A DNA stretch of 64,000 nt from Rhabdornis inornatus (lineage: Eukaryota > Chordata > Aves > Passeriformes > Rhabdornithidae). Location of the stretch: assembly GCA_013397075.1 (NCBI GenBank), contig VWZS01003940.1, positions 434,001-498,000 of the forward strand, given 5' to 3'. The position numbers and the translations under genes were made by a program. Below are positions 1 to 11,670 of the stretch, piece after piece. The notes below the pieces were generated by a model that was given only the letters and a program-made list of their open reading frames with translations, had not been told where the DNA came from and made no database searches. Within the stretch, counting starts at the first letter, position 1. The number at the start of each line of letters is the position of its first letter.

Positions 1-1954
1 GATGCGAAAGTTTTACATTATTAATATTGTTGGATCCATAATATGGATAAGAAAACAACAGAAAGGGAATTCGTAAAATACTTTCCTATCCTAAAACCCT
101 GGGCTAAGATGTGCTCAGCTTGTTTCAAAGAAATTATTTTGTGTTTCCACCTAAAATAACCAGGCAGCATTTTTAAATGTTCCTCCTAAATAAATGTAAA
201 ATAAATTAAATAAAAATCAAAAATGGGACTCTAAACTGGAATACCCAAATTCCCTTCTGAAAGTCCTGGCACGTGACTATTAAGAGATCATCCAGGAGAT
301 CAGTGGCTAAACTGTGACTAGATTTCTTATTCTTGCTGTAACCCCACTCACCTATTAAAACCAACTTTTTAAATAAATCCAAGGAATTATACGTAAGCCA
401 CTTGCAATGGCTTTAAAATCTCCATCTAAAGGAAAACATGCACGTCCTCATTTTGCCCCAGGAAACTCCAGCTCACCAGTCTCCTTGTGGTTTTCTGTGC
501 CAAGCCTCTGTAGCTCACTCTGAGTAGAAGTTGTGATTCAGAGTAAACAGGGCACATGTGGGAGAGAGGAGACCTCTGCTGAGAGTTTCACAGATCAACC
601 CCAATTGCATTTTACAAAAGAGGGTAACTTCTGTAGAGTTCCCTTAATAGTCTTTTCTGGAAGTGAGAATGTCTCATGTAATTCACATCAGGTGAGAAAA
701 AAATAGCAGAAAAATGTCTGTAGCAGAATGACAGCATGGAGGAAAGATATCTAAGAATTCCAGATACGCTCACGTGACAGCTCATGTTCAGGTACTTAGA
801 AGGCAGAATAGGGCTTGCTACCATTTCCAATTTATCAGTGGCATAAAGAGAATGCATCTTCTGGTGGTTATTATCAAATAAATTTTTATAATTACCTAAT
901 TTTTTTAGTATTTTACATCTGTCTACCGTTGTTCTCAAACATTTAAGAAAAAGATAAGGGCTGGTTGAGATGTTGGACAATAACTGAGAAAGAAACAGCT
1001 CTTCAAAAAGATCTGTATCCGATGCATCAAGCAGTAAAATAATCTTAATGGCAGTCTTATACTCTCAACAGCTCTAACAGAATAAATCAGGCAACATAAA
1101 ACAACATTTAGATAATTTAAACTCTGTAAACCTTAAGATGCACCGTAACTAAAGAGACTACTGTGATTTATATTAGGGATATTAATCCTCTTTAAAATAT
1201 AACTGTAAAAATGCATTTTAGAGAGGCTAATAAAAGAAGATAATACAGCTGAATTTTAGAGGATTAGCTAAATATACCTGATTTATGTTCTGAAACAAAT
1301 GAAATCAAAGTACCCAAGAGGTACTTTGCAGCTAACCACTGCAACTGATTTAAAAGGGAACGTTATTCATGAAAAAAATCTTAGCCTGTGTCTTGATGAA
1401 TCTGCAGAAGAGCATTTGCAATTTCCATTTGCCTAAATTTGTAGTTATCCAAAATAACAGCTTCTCTGTCTCCCTGAAATGAAAGTGTAGCTTCACTGAT
1501 TGAAAATTACATTGAGATAAACACAGCTCTATGTATCCTATCCTGCTGTGTTCCGTTTGGTTTACACGTTTTTCGCTCAGGTGTGTTCAGAAAAGACTGT
1601 AATTCTATATTAAAAAAAACCCATCCCTGACACTCTCAGACTTGATTAAATTCAATCAGCACACAGGTTTTTTTCCAACCTAAATAATTCTATTACTTAG
1701 GGGTCCCCAAAAAGAAAGATTGAAGCACAAAAGAATGAGTCAAAACATGAACAGTTGCCAAGATGCTGAGGAGATTAAAACTGCACACAAATAATTATAT
1801 TGAGTACTATTATCAAAAGGGTGTTAATTTCTAATCAGATAGGCAGAATTTCTCTGCCCAGATCCTCTGCTCCAGGACAGCGAGCTGTGTCCTGCTGGAA
1901 GAGAGTGCCTCCTAGTCACTGTGAACTGTGACATGGAGAAAAGGTCTTTCAGGG
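1..1954. other. AT-rich non-coding stretch, nothing recognised
   Basis: AT-rich sequence with short A and T runs. The open frames are short; the longest is 122 codons on the minus strand at 612-980 and has ordinary random-translation composition with no family motif. I see no splice-site pairs bounding an exon, no RNA gene and no recognisable repeat. Old, unrecognisable transposon remains cannot be excluded. Confidence 0.5.
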
Positions 1955-2045
1955 TGGCTGTAATAGAGGGCAAGATCCTAGCTCGATTTAGGACCCCTAA
2001 AGGTTGCTTCCAACCCGAACTGTTCTGTGAGTCCATGGTTCTATC
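1955..2045 (+). mobile_element. CR1 LINE 3' tail fragment
   Basis: The segment ends in the pattern typical of avian CR1 3' ends. A region resembling 'gatgatctttaaggtcc' is followed by gcttccaacccgaactgttc and then a degenerate tttctatg-like octamer tail (tccatggttctatcagtc). Similarity is clear only over the last 90 bases or so. The GC-richer sequence back to about 1850 may be more of the same copy but is too diverged for me to assign. CR1 is a non-LTR retrotransposon that inserts as 5'-truncated copies, so a 3' tail alone is the normal form. The minus-strand open frame at 1824-2036 is a shadow of this repeat, not a gene. Confidence 0.55.
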
Positions 2046-2062
2046 AGTCTATGATGTCCTGG

Positions 2063-2337
2063 GCTGTGCAAACCACAGCTTTTTTTAAGCAAACACCTTC
2101 TTACTCGTATGTTGTGTAGACTGCACTTTGAGGCAGAGTGCAGTCTACAAAGACAAAATGTTTTTGCACTAGGAAAGAAACAAAATAACCACCATCTTCC
2201 CAGGTAGCCTTGAGCTGGGTTTTCATGAGTGATGGATCAGCGTGCTCTGGATTCTTCTAATGAAGCCCATTAGCTCTTTCACTGTACAAAGCTGAACTTT
2301 GTACAGTGCAGCTTTCAGTGTCACATTGCTGAAAGCT
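2063..2337. repeat. Cluster of five short perfect hairpins
   Basis: Five perfect inverted repeats lie within 275 bp. They are 2063-2068/2074-2079 (6-bp arms, 5-nt loop), 2115-2127/2137-2149 (13-bp arms tgtagactgcact, 9-nt loop), 2257-2262/2268-2273 (6-bp, 5-nt loop), 2280-2291/2297-2308 (12-bp arms cactgtacaaag, 5-nt loop) and 2310-2318/2329-2337 (9-bp arms agctttcag, 10-nt loop). The last two are separated by one base. Stems of this length are too short for ordinary microRNA precursors. No open frame spans the cluster. The arms were read directly; any function or mechanism is inference. Confidence 0.8.
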
Positions 2338-3929
2338 TCTCAGGATAGTATTTCCCTTGACTGCACATTATGTGTCAATCATGTGCTTTTATATCTCTGA
2401 AATTCTTCAGTTAGTTAACAAGGCATGTCTACTATGCTTTTAAAAGCTATACTGCATGAGCAAATTTTCCTGTATTAATTAACTTATGCTTACCATTTAG
2501 GTCAGAAAGAGTGAAGATTTTGTATCAGGAAATAGAAATAGGAACTTCATTATGAAAACATCATTTTTATTTAACCTTCAAGAAAAAAAAAACAACTGTG
2601 GAAAGAAATCTCAGCCTGAAAAGCAATCAGTGTTAAATACAGCTTATTTCAGCATCTGAAGGGCTGGCCTGAAAGGCACTCACACTGCCTGCCTCCTTAG
2701 CACTGCTTTTACTTGGAGCTCTCAGCCGCTGAAACCAACATCTTTTTACACCAGGTGACTAAGCAGAAACACCCTCACCGATTTTGATTTCATTTTTACT
2801 TGGGTCACATTTCAGATGCAACTTCATGACACTTAATTGTGTCAAAAAGACACGTGCAATCATTCCTTCCAAAATTCAGATTTGTCTGTTTTTTCATGAA
2901 GGAGCTCATCAAGAGAGCCCTTTTCAGCTCACTTAATATCAAAATATTACAGTCTAAATCCAGCTTATGTAGATGGATCTTCTCAAGTGACCCCAGATCT
3001 AAGAATAAAAGGATGCTAAATGTGAGTAAGCACGATCCATGTCCTGATACAAGTGCACCAGCCTTACATGAATGCTTTCAGCTCTTACATAACATTAATG
3101 ATTTCACGCTGCATGAAAGTGCCTCTGCTTGTCCTTTACATCATTCCCCAGATCAGATTATTTACTCAGAAATCACTCTGTTTCTCTTATCCTTTTACAA
3201 GCTGTCCCTGTTTATTAGAAGGATCACACTGAGTGCCTCTATACCCCTAAATAAAACAAGGCCAAGCTTGATTATTGATTGTCCACACAGCATAATTGTT
3301 CTCTAAGCCCTTGGTTCCGGTATGGATTTCTCCAAACAGCTGCCTGCAAGACGGCCATGATCTGCAAGAGGCTGTTGCTTCAAAGCATATATGTAAACCC
3401 TGTCTCTGTCACTTGGACTTGCTTCGAAACCATGTCATCTTTTATTTCGCAGGGTAAATATAGCTCTGAAAAGCAGTGCAAGAGTTCTGAACATGGTCTG
3501 TCTGTGTGAAAACCAAACCTCAGGTCATTACTGAGGGGTGCTCTTGATGACTGCTGCTGTATCACAGAGCCTTGGTACATGCTACTGTGTTTGCTTCACT
3601 TTTTTGTATGCTTACTTTTCTTTGTTAAAAGTTGATCTACATATCATCTTCCTATAGTGGGCAAGATATGGCAGTCTGGCACTTCTTTTCACATACAATG
3701 AAGACTTCATTATGGGAAATTACTATTGTATTTTGTTGTAGTCCAACGTGTATCCTTGATGACCCTCTGAACTGGAGGGTGGCAAAGATATCTTCCATTA
3801 AAAAAAAAAACAAACACCAACACTATTCTGTAGGAGATCAAGGCACTCAGAGGAAATATAAATGCAAAACTTAAACTGCTTTTCTGGTGAAATTGCCTAC
3901 CTACTTAGAATAAAGAACATGAGACACGT
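2338..3929. other. AT-rich non-coding stretch, nothing recognised
   Basis: It contains an open frame of 155 codons on the plus strand (2839-3306). Its translation is rich in Ser, Leu, Phe and Ile and shows no motif I recognise; there is no promoter or splice context, so I treat it as a chance frame. An A10 run sits near 3800-3809. Nothing else is recognisable. Confidence 0.5.
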
Positions 3930-4130
3930 GGACAATTTTGGAGCATCAAGAAAGAGTCAGCATGGACTTTGTGAGGGAATTCCTGCCTCACAAACTCCTG
4001 AACAAGACAGAAAGCACCCCAGGTAGCACTCACTAGGCTTTCAACATGTTCCAGGCCATCTTCAGGCATTGACAGCTCTTAGGGAAACTAAGCAACCACT
4101 GGATAAATCTCCATGTGGGCTGGGGAGCAA
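3930..4130 (+). mobile_element. Decayed CR1-type reverse-transcriptase fragment
   Basis: Bases 3952-3975 translate as KSQHGLCE, and the shifted frame just after gives GNSCLTNS. Together these resemble the SQHGF..GKSCLTNL stretch of the CR1 LINE reverse transcriptase, broken by a frameshift. The nucleotide run gagcatcaagaaagagtcag also matches the CR1 pattern. Downstream, aggctttcaacatgttccag resembles the segment before the reverse-transcriptase active site (a KAFD-like region), with degradation. This is an internal rather than a 3'-tail piece, so it is a deleted or rearranged copy. Boundaries are approximate. Confidence 0.5.
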
Positions 4131-7100
4131 CAAAACAGACCAACCAGCCAAAGAAACAAACAAAAAAATCCCACCAAACTCATTAAACTGGTCAAAAGTA
4201 TTATAGTAAAGCACAGTTTTCACAAGAAACTGTGGAGGTCATTCTGGTAGGGGGTGGAAGTGATTCCTGGTACAGATGGGTGCATTATGAAGAAACCCCA
4301 TTGAGTGCATCTGAAACAGGGTTACCAATCCTGAGCTCAGTTTAAGAGCTGGAAGTTGTAAGAGACTAAGAGACCATGCTGGAAAGGTAGCACAGTTTCC
4401 TTGAAATACTTCTATTTTCTATTCTTACTTTTCTGCTTGTGGTCATTGCTAGGGAATGTTTGGCAACATTCAGTACCTCTATTGTTGCAGTCTTGTATTA
4501 AGCTGACAAAGGTGAAAAGGAAATGTATGCAGACAAAAATAGTAACTCTACCAAAACTACAGTCAAATGAGAGAGAATAATGTGTTGATTGAAGCTTTGA
4601 GGAACACTGGCATCACCTCCACATTCAAATTGCATGCTTAAGATAAGGAATATGAAAATATTTCCTCATGAGAATCCACTGAAGCCACTGGGATGCTTTC
4701 TACTGGACCTCAGTTGTTCATCAGACAAAGTAGTCTGTGCAGGAGCATCTCTTTCACTACATTTATATCCCAATCAGTGGAAATCTCTGTTATACATACA
4801 GACAGCAAAGAGATAATGTTTGTTTTGCAATTACAAACATGTCATTTTAGTAGAGCTTCCTTCCCAGGCCCCAGGTTTTAATATTTCAAACATTTCAGAT
4901 GTGATACCACTCTTTCGTAAGCTTACCTCCATAATTTGCTGTCTAATTTGGTGAAACTCATAGGAAAAGTTCCATTTCTGAACAATACATTTAAAGAAGA
5001 TATTAGTAGAGGAGCCTCTGAACTACCTCTCAACCACAATATTTTTTTACCTTGCTGCATAATTCATGATTGTCAGCTCTTTCCGAATTCATTCCTGTCA
5101 GTTACTGCATGCGCTTTTTTGGATTATTCTGTACATCTGGGTGAATTGACAGGCAGAAGCATTTGGCATCTCTTCCTACACTGAGTATCAATTAATGCAA
5201 CCAGCTATCTGATCTAAGCTCCTGGGGAAAAGCTATACTGGATCAAAAGCTACTTTTAAAAATTACTCCTTTAGACTTATTTTGCATATTATGATTTAAA
5301 ACTTCTTACCTGCTGAATTTTCCTACAAGAAAAATACTCCTTCGCCCGAAAGAGACTGTATCTCAGCTTATGGCAACAATAAAAACCTCTGTATGTGGCC
5401 ATGGAAAAGTAGGATTATATTAAAGAAGCAAACTTAAGTGATAGCCTTGTAAAGGACCTGAGCAGGTTGCTGCTCCCAAAACCCCAGTCTCCTCTGAAAT
5501 AAAGCAAGGTGACACTTCTGCTTGGTTCAGTTTGCTGCTGGCACAGAGGGCCCTTCCTACCTCTCCTCTCACTACTATAATGATTTGTGCAATAATTTAT
5601 CTCAATATCTTCTCAATGGTAATACTGAAGGAGAGGAAGTGCCCATGGGTATGGGCTTTTTAATGAGTTTTATATTAATACAGTTTCCCTTATTAGAAGT
5701 AATTTATTTATTTCCATTCAGGTCGATCTCCTGCCAAGTGGCAAACCTAGATCCAGACAGTAGGGTAAGCCACACTGATAATTTTGTAGCCTGCAGAACT
5801 CTTTACAATGTTCACACAGGGTTAATATATACATGTTAATGAGCATTCAAATTTGTTCCCATAATTTATCAGAGGGAAGTGGCTACATTTATTAGGCGTG
5901 CTCATCGGTGCATAACAACCACTTAATGTAACACAAAATACTCCCAGGACAATTAGATGACCATAAAAATATCATTGACTTTAGTCTCAGAAAATTCCAT
6001 GATCACTGCTTTGCCTTCCAGCTGTTCCCAACCCTCTATGAATTACAAATTGCCCTGAAAGAAGAAGAGTAAATAATATTTACTGCAGCATACATTAGTA
6101 ATTAGCACACATAGAAAGAAGGGGCAAAGTGGCAAGAAGGGAACAAATTGCCCAGTGTCTTTCATAGACATAAATGAGCTAAAATGTATTTTCACCCTTT
6201 GGCAAATGGCTCTGTCACCCCTGCTTCCCACACTAACACCAGAGGGGAGCAACCCCAGGCATCAACCCCAGCAGAGCTGACAACCACTGAAGGAGAAATC
6301 AATGTCCCCAGATCTGCAAAGATTGTAGGCAACCCTTGTTTTATTTGCCTGCAAGAACACTTCTGAAAGAAAGGTCAAACACTCTGGACCACTCTCCATG
6401 GACACAAAAGTCAGGCTGCCAGAAAGCCACTCTCTCTTAGGAATGGATTCTGATCCAAGAGCAAGGAAGAGAGCAATCTCTCCTGCTGCTTACCCAACTT
6501 GCCCAACTCAGAGACTGCTAAAGCCTCTCTGAGGCTGGCACACCAGATGTTAACAATTTGGAGCATTTTCCTGAAACTGAATATTTACTCATAAGACGGG
6601 AAAAAAATCTAAATATCTACATGACACAGAACACCTGCCTCACCTTCCAAATAATATTTTCAATGCTAGGCTGTGATTAATAATTCCAGTGTACACAGTG
6701 TGTTTTTCTAATGGTGAAAAAGAAGGGCTGTTTTAAAGAGCTTACTGCTGCTGGGAGGAAATTTTAAAAAAAGAAGGTAAAACTATATTTTACAATAATG
6801 GTGAGAGTCATAACTCACTTTCAGTCTGTAAATATAGATATCTGCTGCTGATTCACAATGAAAATAGCAACCAAAATGGCAAATAGCATACCAATTAGCC
6901 CATTTTCAGAATTAGGAATAAAATTCTGAGGCAATATTGAGATATATATTCAAATGCAGAAAAATGAAAGAATACAATGTTAAGGACCCCTAGTGAATAT
7001 AAAATAGTCCTCAAACAAATACAAAGAAAATTAACATGGTTCTCATGGTTCTGTCAGTGCCTTCATGCACCTGTAGAGAGCAGCCATGGAGTGACTGATT

Positions 7101-8032
7101 TTATTTATCTGGCAAAAGGTTTTACAGGCATGCTTTTTGAAGTTCTTGGATCTTATTTCTATAGCCCAGAATATCTAAGATGAAAAGAACAAGGAGGAAT
7201 CAGTGTGCTGTTTTCTATGTACCACACTGACTGAGCTCACCCTGCTCCTTCTCTGGGGCAATCTCCAGTGACTGCAGCAAAGCTGTTACAGAACACATGG
7301 GGAAACAATTCAGGAACAATGTGAACCTTTTACAATGAAATCCAATGCAAAAGTGGCTTTGATTCAGTTCAGAAAGAAAACTAAGCATTGTGTGTATGAA
7401 CAGCATAGTTGTTATTAGGATCTGATCTCTTCCAGTTCTTGAAATCAGGAGCTGTTCTCAGGAACAGCCCTGCTGCTTGTGCCCAGGAGGAAATGGATGG
7501 GAATGGGGATCTCCTGCCTCCAGCTTTGTCTATGCTGACACTTGTGCTTGCAAGAACTTGGCCTCATAGAATGATTTGATAGTTTGATCATTTTAGATTT
7601 TTCTGAATTAGTATTACAGGGTCAGATGCAAAAGTATCAGTGCTACCTTTGGAAATGGACCGTGAGCAGAGATGTAGGGAGGAGGTGAACATGCTGCTCA
7701 ACAGGAACAAATATGCCCAACGTACTTCAAAGCTTCTCTTCTGGTTGGTTCTGGCTCTCCTCTCATCTTGGCAGCAGCCTGAGAGAAGGCAGCAGCATGT
7801 GATAGGGCTGGGCAATTGGAATGGGGCAGTAGGATGGAGGCAAGGATGCTGGTAGAGGGAATGGCCCTTTACATCAATTATTTCACCCCAGATGAGAAAA
7901 AAACATCCTACCAAAGGATTGGGTACAGAGAAAGCAAAGCAGTTCTGCCTCCCTTTCTTAGCAATTTATTCAAAATACTTGGGGGTGGAATCAGATAAAG
8001 CTGTTCTTAACCTCTTTTATTCAAACCATGGA
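4131..8032. other. Unassigned non-coding stretch
   Basis: Mostly AT-rich unique-looking sequence. An A-rich patch lies at about 4140-4165. The longest open frame (105 codons, 5522-5839, plus strand) shows no recognisable domain. Near 7566-7600 a short 'catagaatgatttgatag' resembles the start of an antisense CR1 tail but does not continue convincingly. I see no exon, RNA gene or element that can be named. Confidence 0.45.
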
Positions 8033-8149
8033 GGGAAAGGGAAAGGGAAAGGGAAAGGGAAAGGGAAAGGGAAAGGGAAAGGGAAAGGGAAAGGGAAGTC
8101 CCAGAAAGGGAAAGGGAAAGGGAAAGGGAAAGGGAAAGGGAAAGGGAAG
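8033..8149 (+). repeat. (GGGAAA)n hexamer array in two blocks, G-quadruplex-prone
   Basis: Block 1 (8033-8098) holds ten GGGAAA units plus GGGAAG. Block 2 (8108-8149) holds six GGGAAA units plus GGGAAG. Both blocks end in the same GGGAAGTCCCA sequence, and block 1 runs into block 2 through tcccagaaa. Every four consecutive units fit a G3N3 intramolecular G-quadruplex pattern on the plus strand. The array creates open frames reading Lys-Gly repeats (7892-8164, plus) and Pro-Phe repeats (8017-8319, minus). These are artefacts of the repeat, not proteins. The duplicated terminal motif suggests that an array-plus-flank unit was duplicated or that an interruption was fixed. Confidence 0.95.
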
Positions 8150-11100
8150 TCCCATGAGCAGTGAGCAAATGCAGGCTGTTTTATTGTGTGTCTGTGAAGT
8201 GTAGCTGTTTGACCTAGGTGTCTAAACTTAAGATCCAATTTTAGTTTTCCCTGAGAGGATTGCCTGTTGTCTACTGAAACCAAAATACAACCCCAAGCCA
8301 ATCCCCAAACCAGAAACACCAGGTTTTTGGTTATATGAAGATATTTGCAAGGTCTTTGTCCTCTCTTAGGCCACTAACTTTTACCAGCTCTGTCTCTCAA
8401 TTCTTTAGGCAGCTACAGACAAAACAGCAGCAAGTTCAATAGAGAAGAGGGAAGAAAAGCCAGCAACCTCATCACACATGCCACTGGACCAAAGCCACCA
8501 GCCCTCTCCCAAGCATTTCCTTCACCATAATGAAAGTTGTCACTGCCAGGCACACCTGGTCCTAAGAACTGTTCACACAGGAGGAAGCAGGCACTGTCAG
8601 TCTCCCTACTGACCAGGCAGAGGAACATCAAGTTACTTAATCTGACAAATTGAACAGAGGTAACCACCCCTAAGGCAGCCTGTCCAGATTACAGTTTTAA
8701 CACACAAAATGAGAAAAAAATATTAATTCCTTAGAAAGGCTTCTCTGGCCAGAGAACTTCCCTCCATTTTTGCTGCTTGCCGTTCCTGAGCGTGTTAGAC
8801 ATTTCAAGAGATTTGATTTATTTCATACCCAAGTGTTATAAATAAGTGGAGAGCATTTGCTTGCTAATGCCCAGTTTTAACATTTTAGCATTTAGTAAAC
8901 TTAGTAACAATTGTGTTCAAAACTAGTATGACAAAAGACTGTAGAGACACACAATAGAGACGTTATTTTTCTTTTTATCTCTTGGGGAAATTTCTAGGGA
9001 AAAATTCTGTTCTTGGTATAGCATTATAGCAAATATTTTAATGACCTTCATAGAGTTGTGCCTCAGTCTCAAACTCTATACTTAACATTTCACTTCACTA
9101 TGATTCTATTTGAGTATTAAAATTGATCTAACATATAGATGAGCTAAAGAGAAAATTGCTTTGAAAGAAATCATATAACTCAATACTTATTTCAGGAATC
9201 CAAAATGGATATTTACTTGTCTTTTATGAGACTGAATGATTTTCTGTTTTAAGGCAATACAAACAGCACTTGGGATTTCTTCTTACCCTGAATTTACTCC
9301 ATCATTGCTAACTGTTTGCAGTCTTGCAAGACACTATCTCACACAGAGCTCAGCTTCTACTTTAAGGCACCAAAAAAAGCTGTAATTCTTAATGGAAAAA
9401 TAGGTTTTGAGGTTTACAGGAGGCTGAAGGATCACTCTTTGGGACATAACATATCCTGTTGCTATCAAAGAGCAATGGAAATGCAGTCATCAAAGTTACT
9501 GAGATTACCTTAAGCTACAGCAATGTAACAAATTGGGATCTGTGGCATTACCTTGCTAAATCACAGTTACCCATCAACCCAAGGCTTACTTGTATTTTCA
9601 GGTGCCTCAAATGACTCCAAAAACACCATAGAAAGCCTGGCTGCTACAGGGATTATAATTTTAAGCCTCATTTTCTCCATGTGTCTCCATTAATTAATTT
9701 TTTTACTTGATGGTTCAATGTTTTTGTCATCGATACACCTGTCTAACTGCCAGAGAACCTTGGACTCAGTGGTTATCATATGGCAGTAAGTTCTATATAT
9801 GGTAGTAAATTTACTCTGCCAGTGATAAATATAAGGTTATCTTTGTATGTTTCATATTTTTGTTTTTCAGGGGCATCAAGCATCTCCCTTAAACACACCA
9901 CCTGACTGCCTTTCTCTGTACCCTGATTTCACATCTCTTTCATACACTTCAACTCCTCTGTGAAACAAGGTGCCCCTGTCTATTCAGTTTGTATTCCTAC
10001 TAATAACTTTCATTACTTCTAATCATCTCTGTAAGGAGTCCATAAGCAAGAAAAATGTTATAAAAGACAGCGGAAGGGGAAAATATTTTTCTATGTATAT
10101 GAAAAATTTGCCTGTACATGTTTCTGTGAGCATATGTGTACAGGCAGAATAGCTGAAGCATTAGCACTTCAGGGGTATGACACCACAAGACTGCACAGAA
10201 CATCTGAATCATAGGATTATCGTATTAAGTACTATTGCTTCTAAAAATTCAGCTCTGTAGATAGGTGAATATTTTATGTCAGTGCATATATGTACTTATG
10301 CACTCCTACCCATGCACCCACACATTATGCCTTAAGAAACCTTATGCATGTGAAATAAAGTATGCTACATCTACAATGTAGAATTAATTTTATTATTGCT
10401 TATATTCTCATTTAGACATCCAGTCACACTTTGACCATCCCTGCAGATAAAGAGGACTTCAGTGAATTTTTTGAAGGCCCTTTCCATCTCTAAACATTAG
10501 GGGTTTTTTTCATTTTGAACTAGCAATATTGCCCATGATATGCTTTTGCTGACATATTCCATCTATCATTCCACTGCCAGTTTACCTAGCCTTGTGAGGT
10601 CCCTTTATTAGGTGTTTTTCACACTCTATTGCACTTCAGGTGAGCTTTACCATCATTTGAAATGCATTTGACAGCATTCATAGGGCAGCTCTGGAGTCAT
10701 CACTTGGCTGGCCTTTTGTCAGCATGGTACTTGGTATTTACCTATAGTCCTTGCTTTTCCATGGCTTGCTATTCCCTAATAATAATTCCCTCACCTCATG
10801 ATACCTAATTTCAGTAACAGGCCCCACTTCAGGAATTTTGACAAATACAGTTTTTAAAAGTAAAAATAAATTGTTTCAGATTATTTTACTTTAGATATGG
10901 CTATGCTAGCATTTACAATAAACTGCCAGTAGATTGAAAACATCACTTTCTTTTATAGCATCAATGTTGATTTGTGAGTATTACATCTCTTCCTATTCCT
11001 ATTGCCTTCTAATAACTTCCTTTAATTACTGTTTCATCCTCTTACTCAGTAGTGACACTAGACAAACTTGTTTATTATTTCCACAGTTGCCACAGAGTTT

Positions 11101-11623
11101 TTGTTAGACATAGGACTGAAATTTGCTACCCTAAAGTCTGCTTCTAAAATAACACTGTGCATTTTGTTAACAACACAACCATATTGTTCTTGTGTTTCCA
11201 CAGAATACTTGGTGGAACAGCAGCCAAGTTTTCTTTTAAATAAGCTGCTGCTTAATTGTACCAGCTTGTTGTAACATCTCTTCTTTTGACACCTTGGTCT
11301 CACAAGGTTTCAGCTCTATTAGCTGGAAAACAGCTATTGCCAGTATTTTCTGTATTCAAAATGAACACAAGAAAATAATTTTATTTGAAGACTTCATCTA
11401 CCTCCTTTAAAGGGACATAGGTATGTCTGGGAGAGAGGGAAGAGAGAAATCTAGATTCAAATCCCTGATCTGTGCCCTTGATCCAAGGACTAGATGGTCC
11501 CAAAATATGCAAATCAAAGTGTCTTTGGATTTTGGCAATACCAAGCAACAAAATTACCATAATTTAATTATCATCATTGAAGAACACTGTTTGTAGGCAA
11601 ACCCCTTCTAATTTTCTCAATTT
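8150..11623. other. Unassigned AT-rich non-coding stretch
   Basis: AT-rich sequence with no open frame above 100 codons and no recognisable repeat. Around 11455-11490 the run attcaaatccctgatctgtg is faintly like the B-box region of a tRNA-derived SINE, too weak to annotate on its own. I see nothing else. Confidence 0.45.
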
Positions 11624-11670
11624 CTATATACTATACATTTTTCTATACACTATACATTTTTCTATACACT
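11624..11670 (+). repeat. 19-bp tandem repeat, about 2.5 copies
   Basis: Unit 1 (11624-11642) is ctatatactatacattttt, and unit 2 (11643-11661) is identical except for one base (ctatacac...). A partial third copy, ctatacact, ends at 11670. It is a local tandem duplication in AT-rich DNA with no evident function. Confidence 0.9.

Noticed and set aside
2115..2337. microRNA precursor hairpins
   Set aside because: Stems of 6 to 13 bp are shorter than the 25-30 bp typical of metazoan precursors, and the loops do not combine into one longer hairpin by eye.
7560..7600. Antisense CR1 tail (catagaatgatttgatag)
   Set aside because: Only the first dozen bases fit. The following CR1 blocks are absent.
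7892..8319. Open frames with Lys-Gly or Pro-Phe repeats
   Set aside because: They are translations of the GGGAAA array on either strand. A simple DNA repeat explains them fully.
11440..11510. MIR-like SINE head (attcaaatccctgatctgtg)
   Set aside because: Only about 20 bases are similar, and no core or tail follows.
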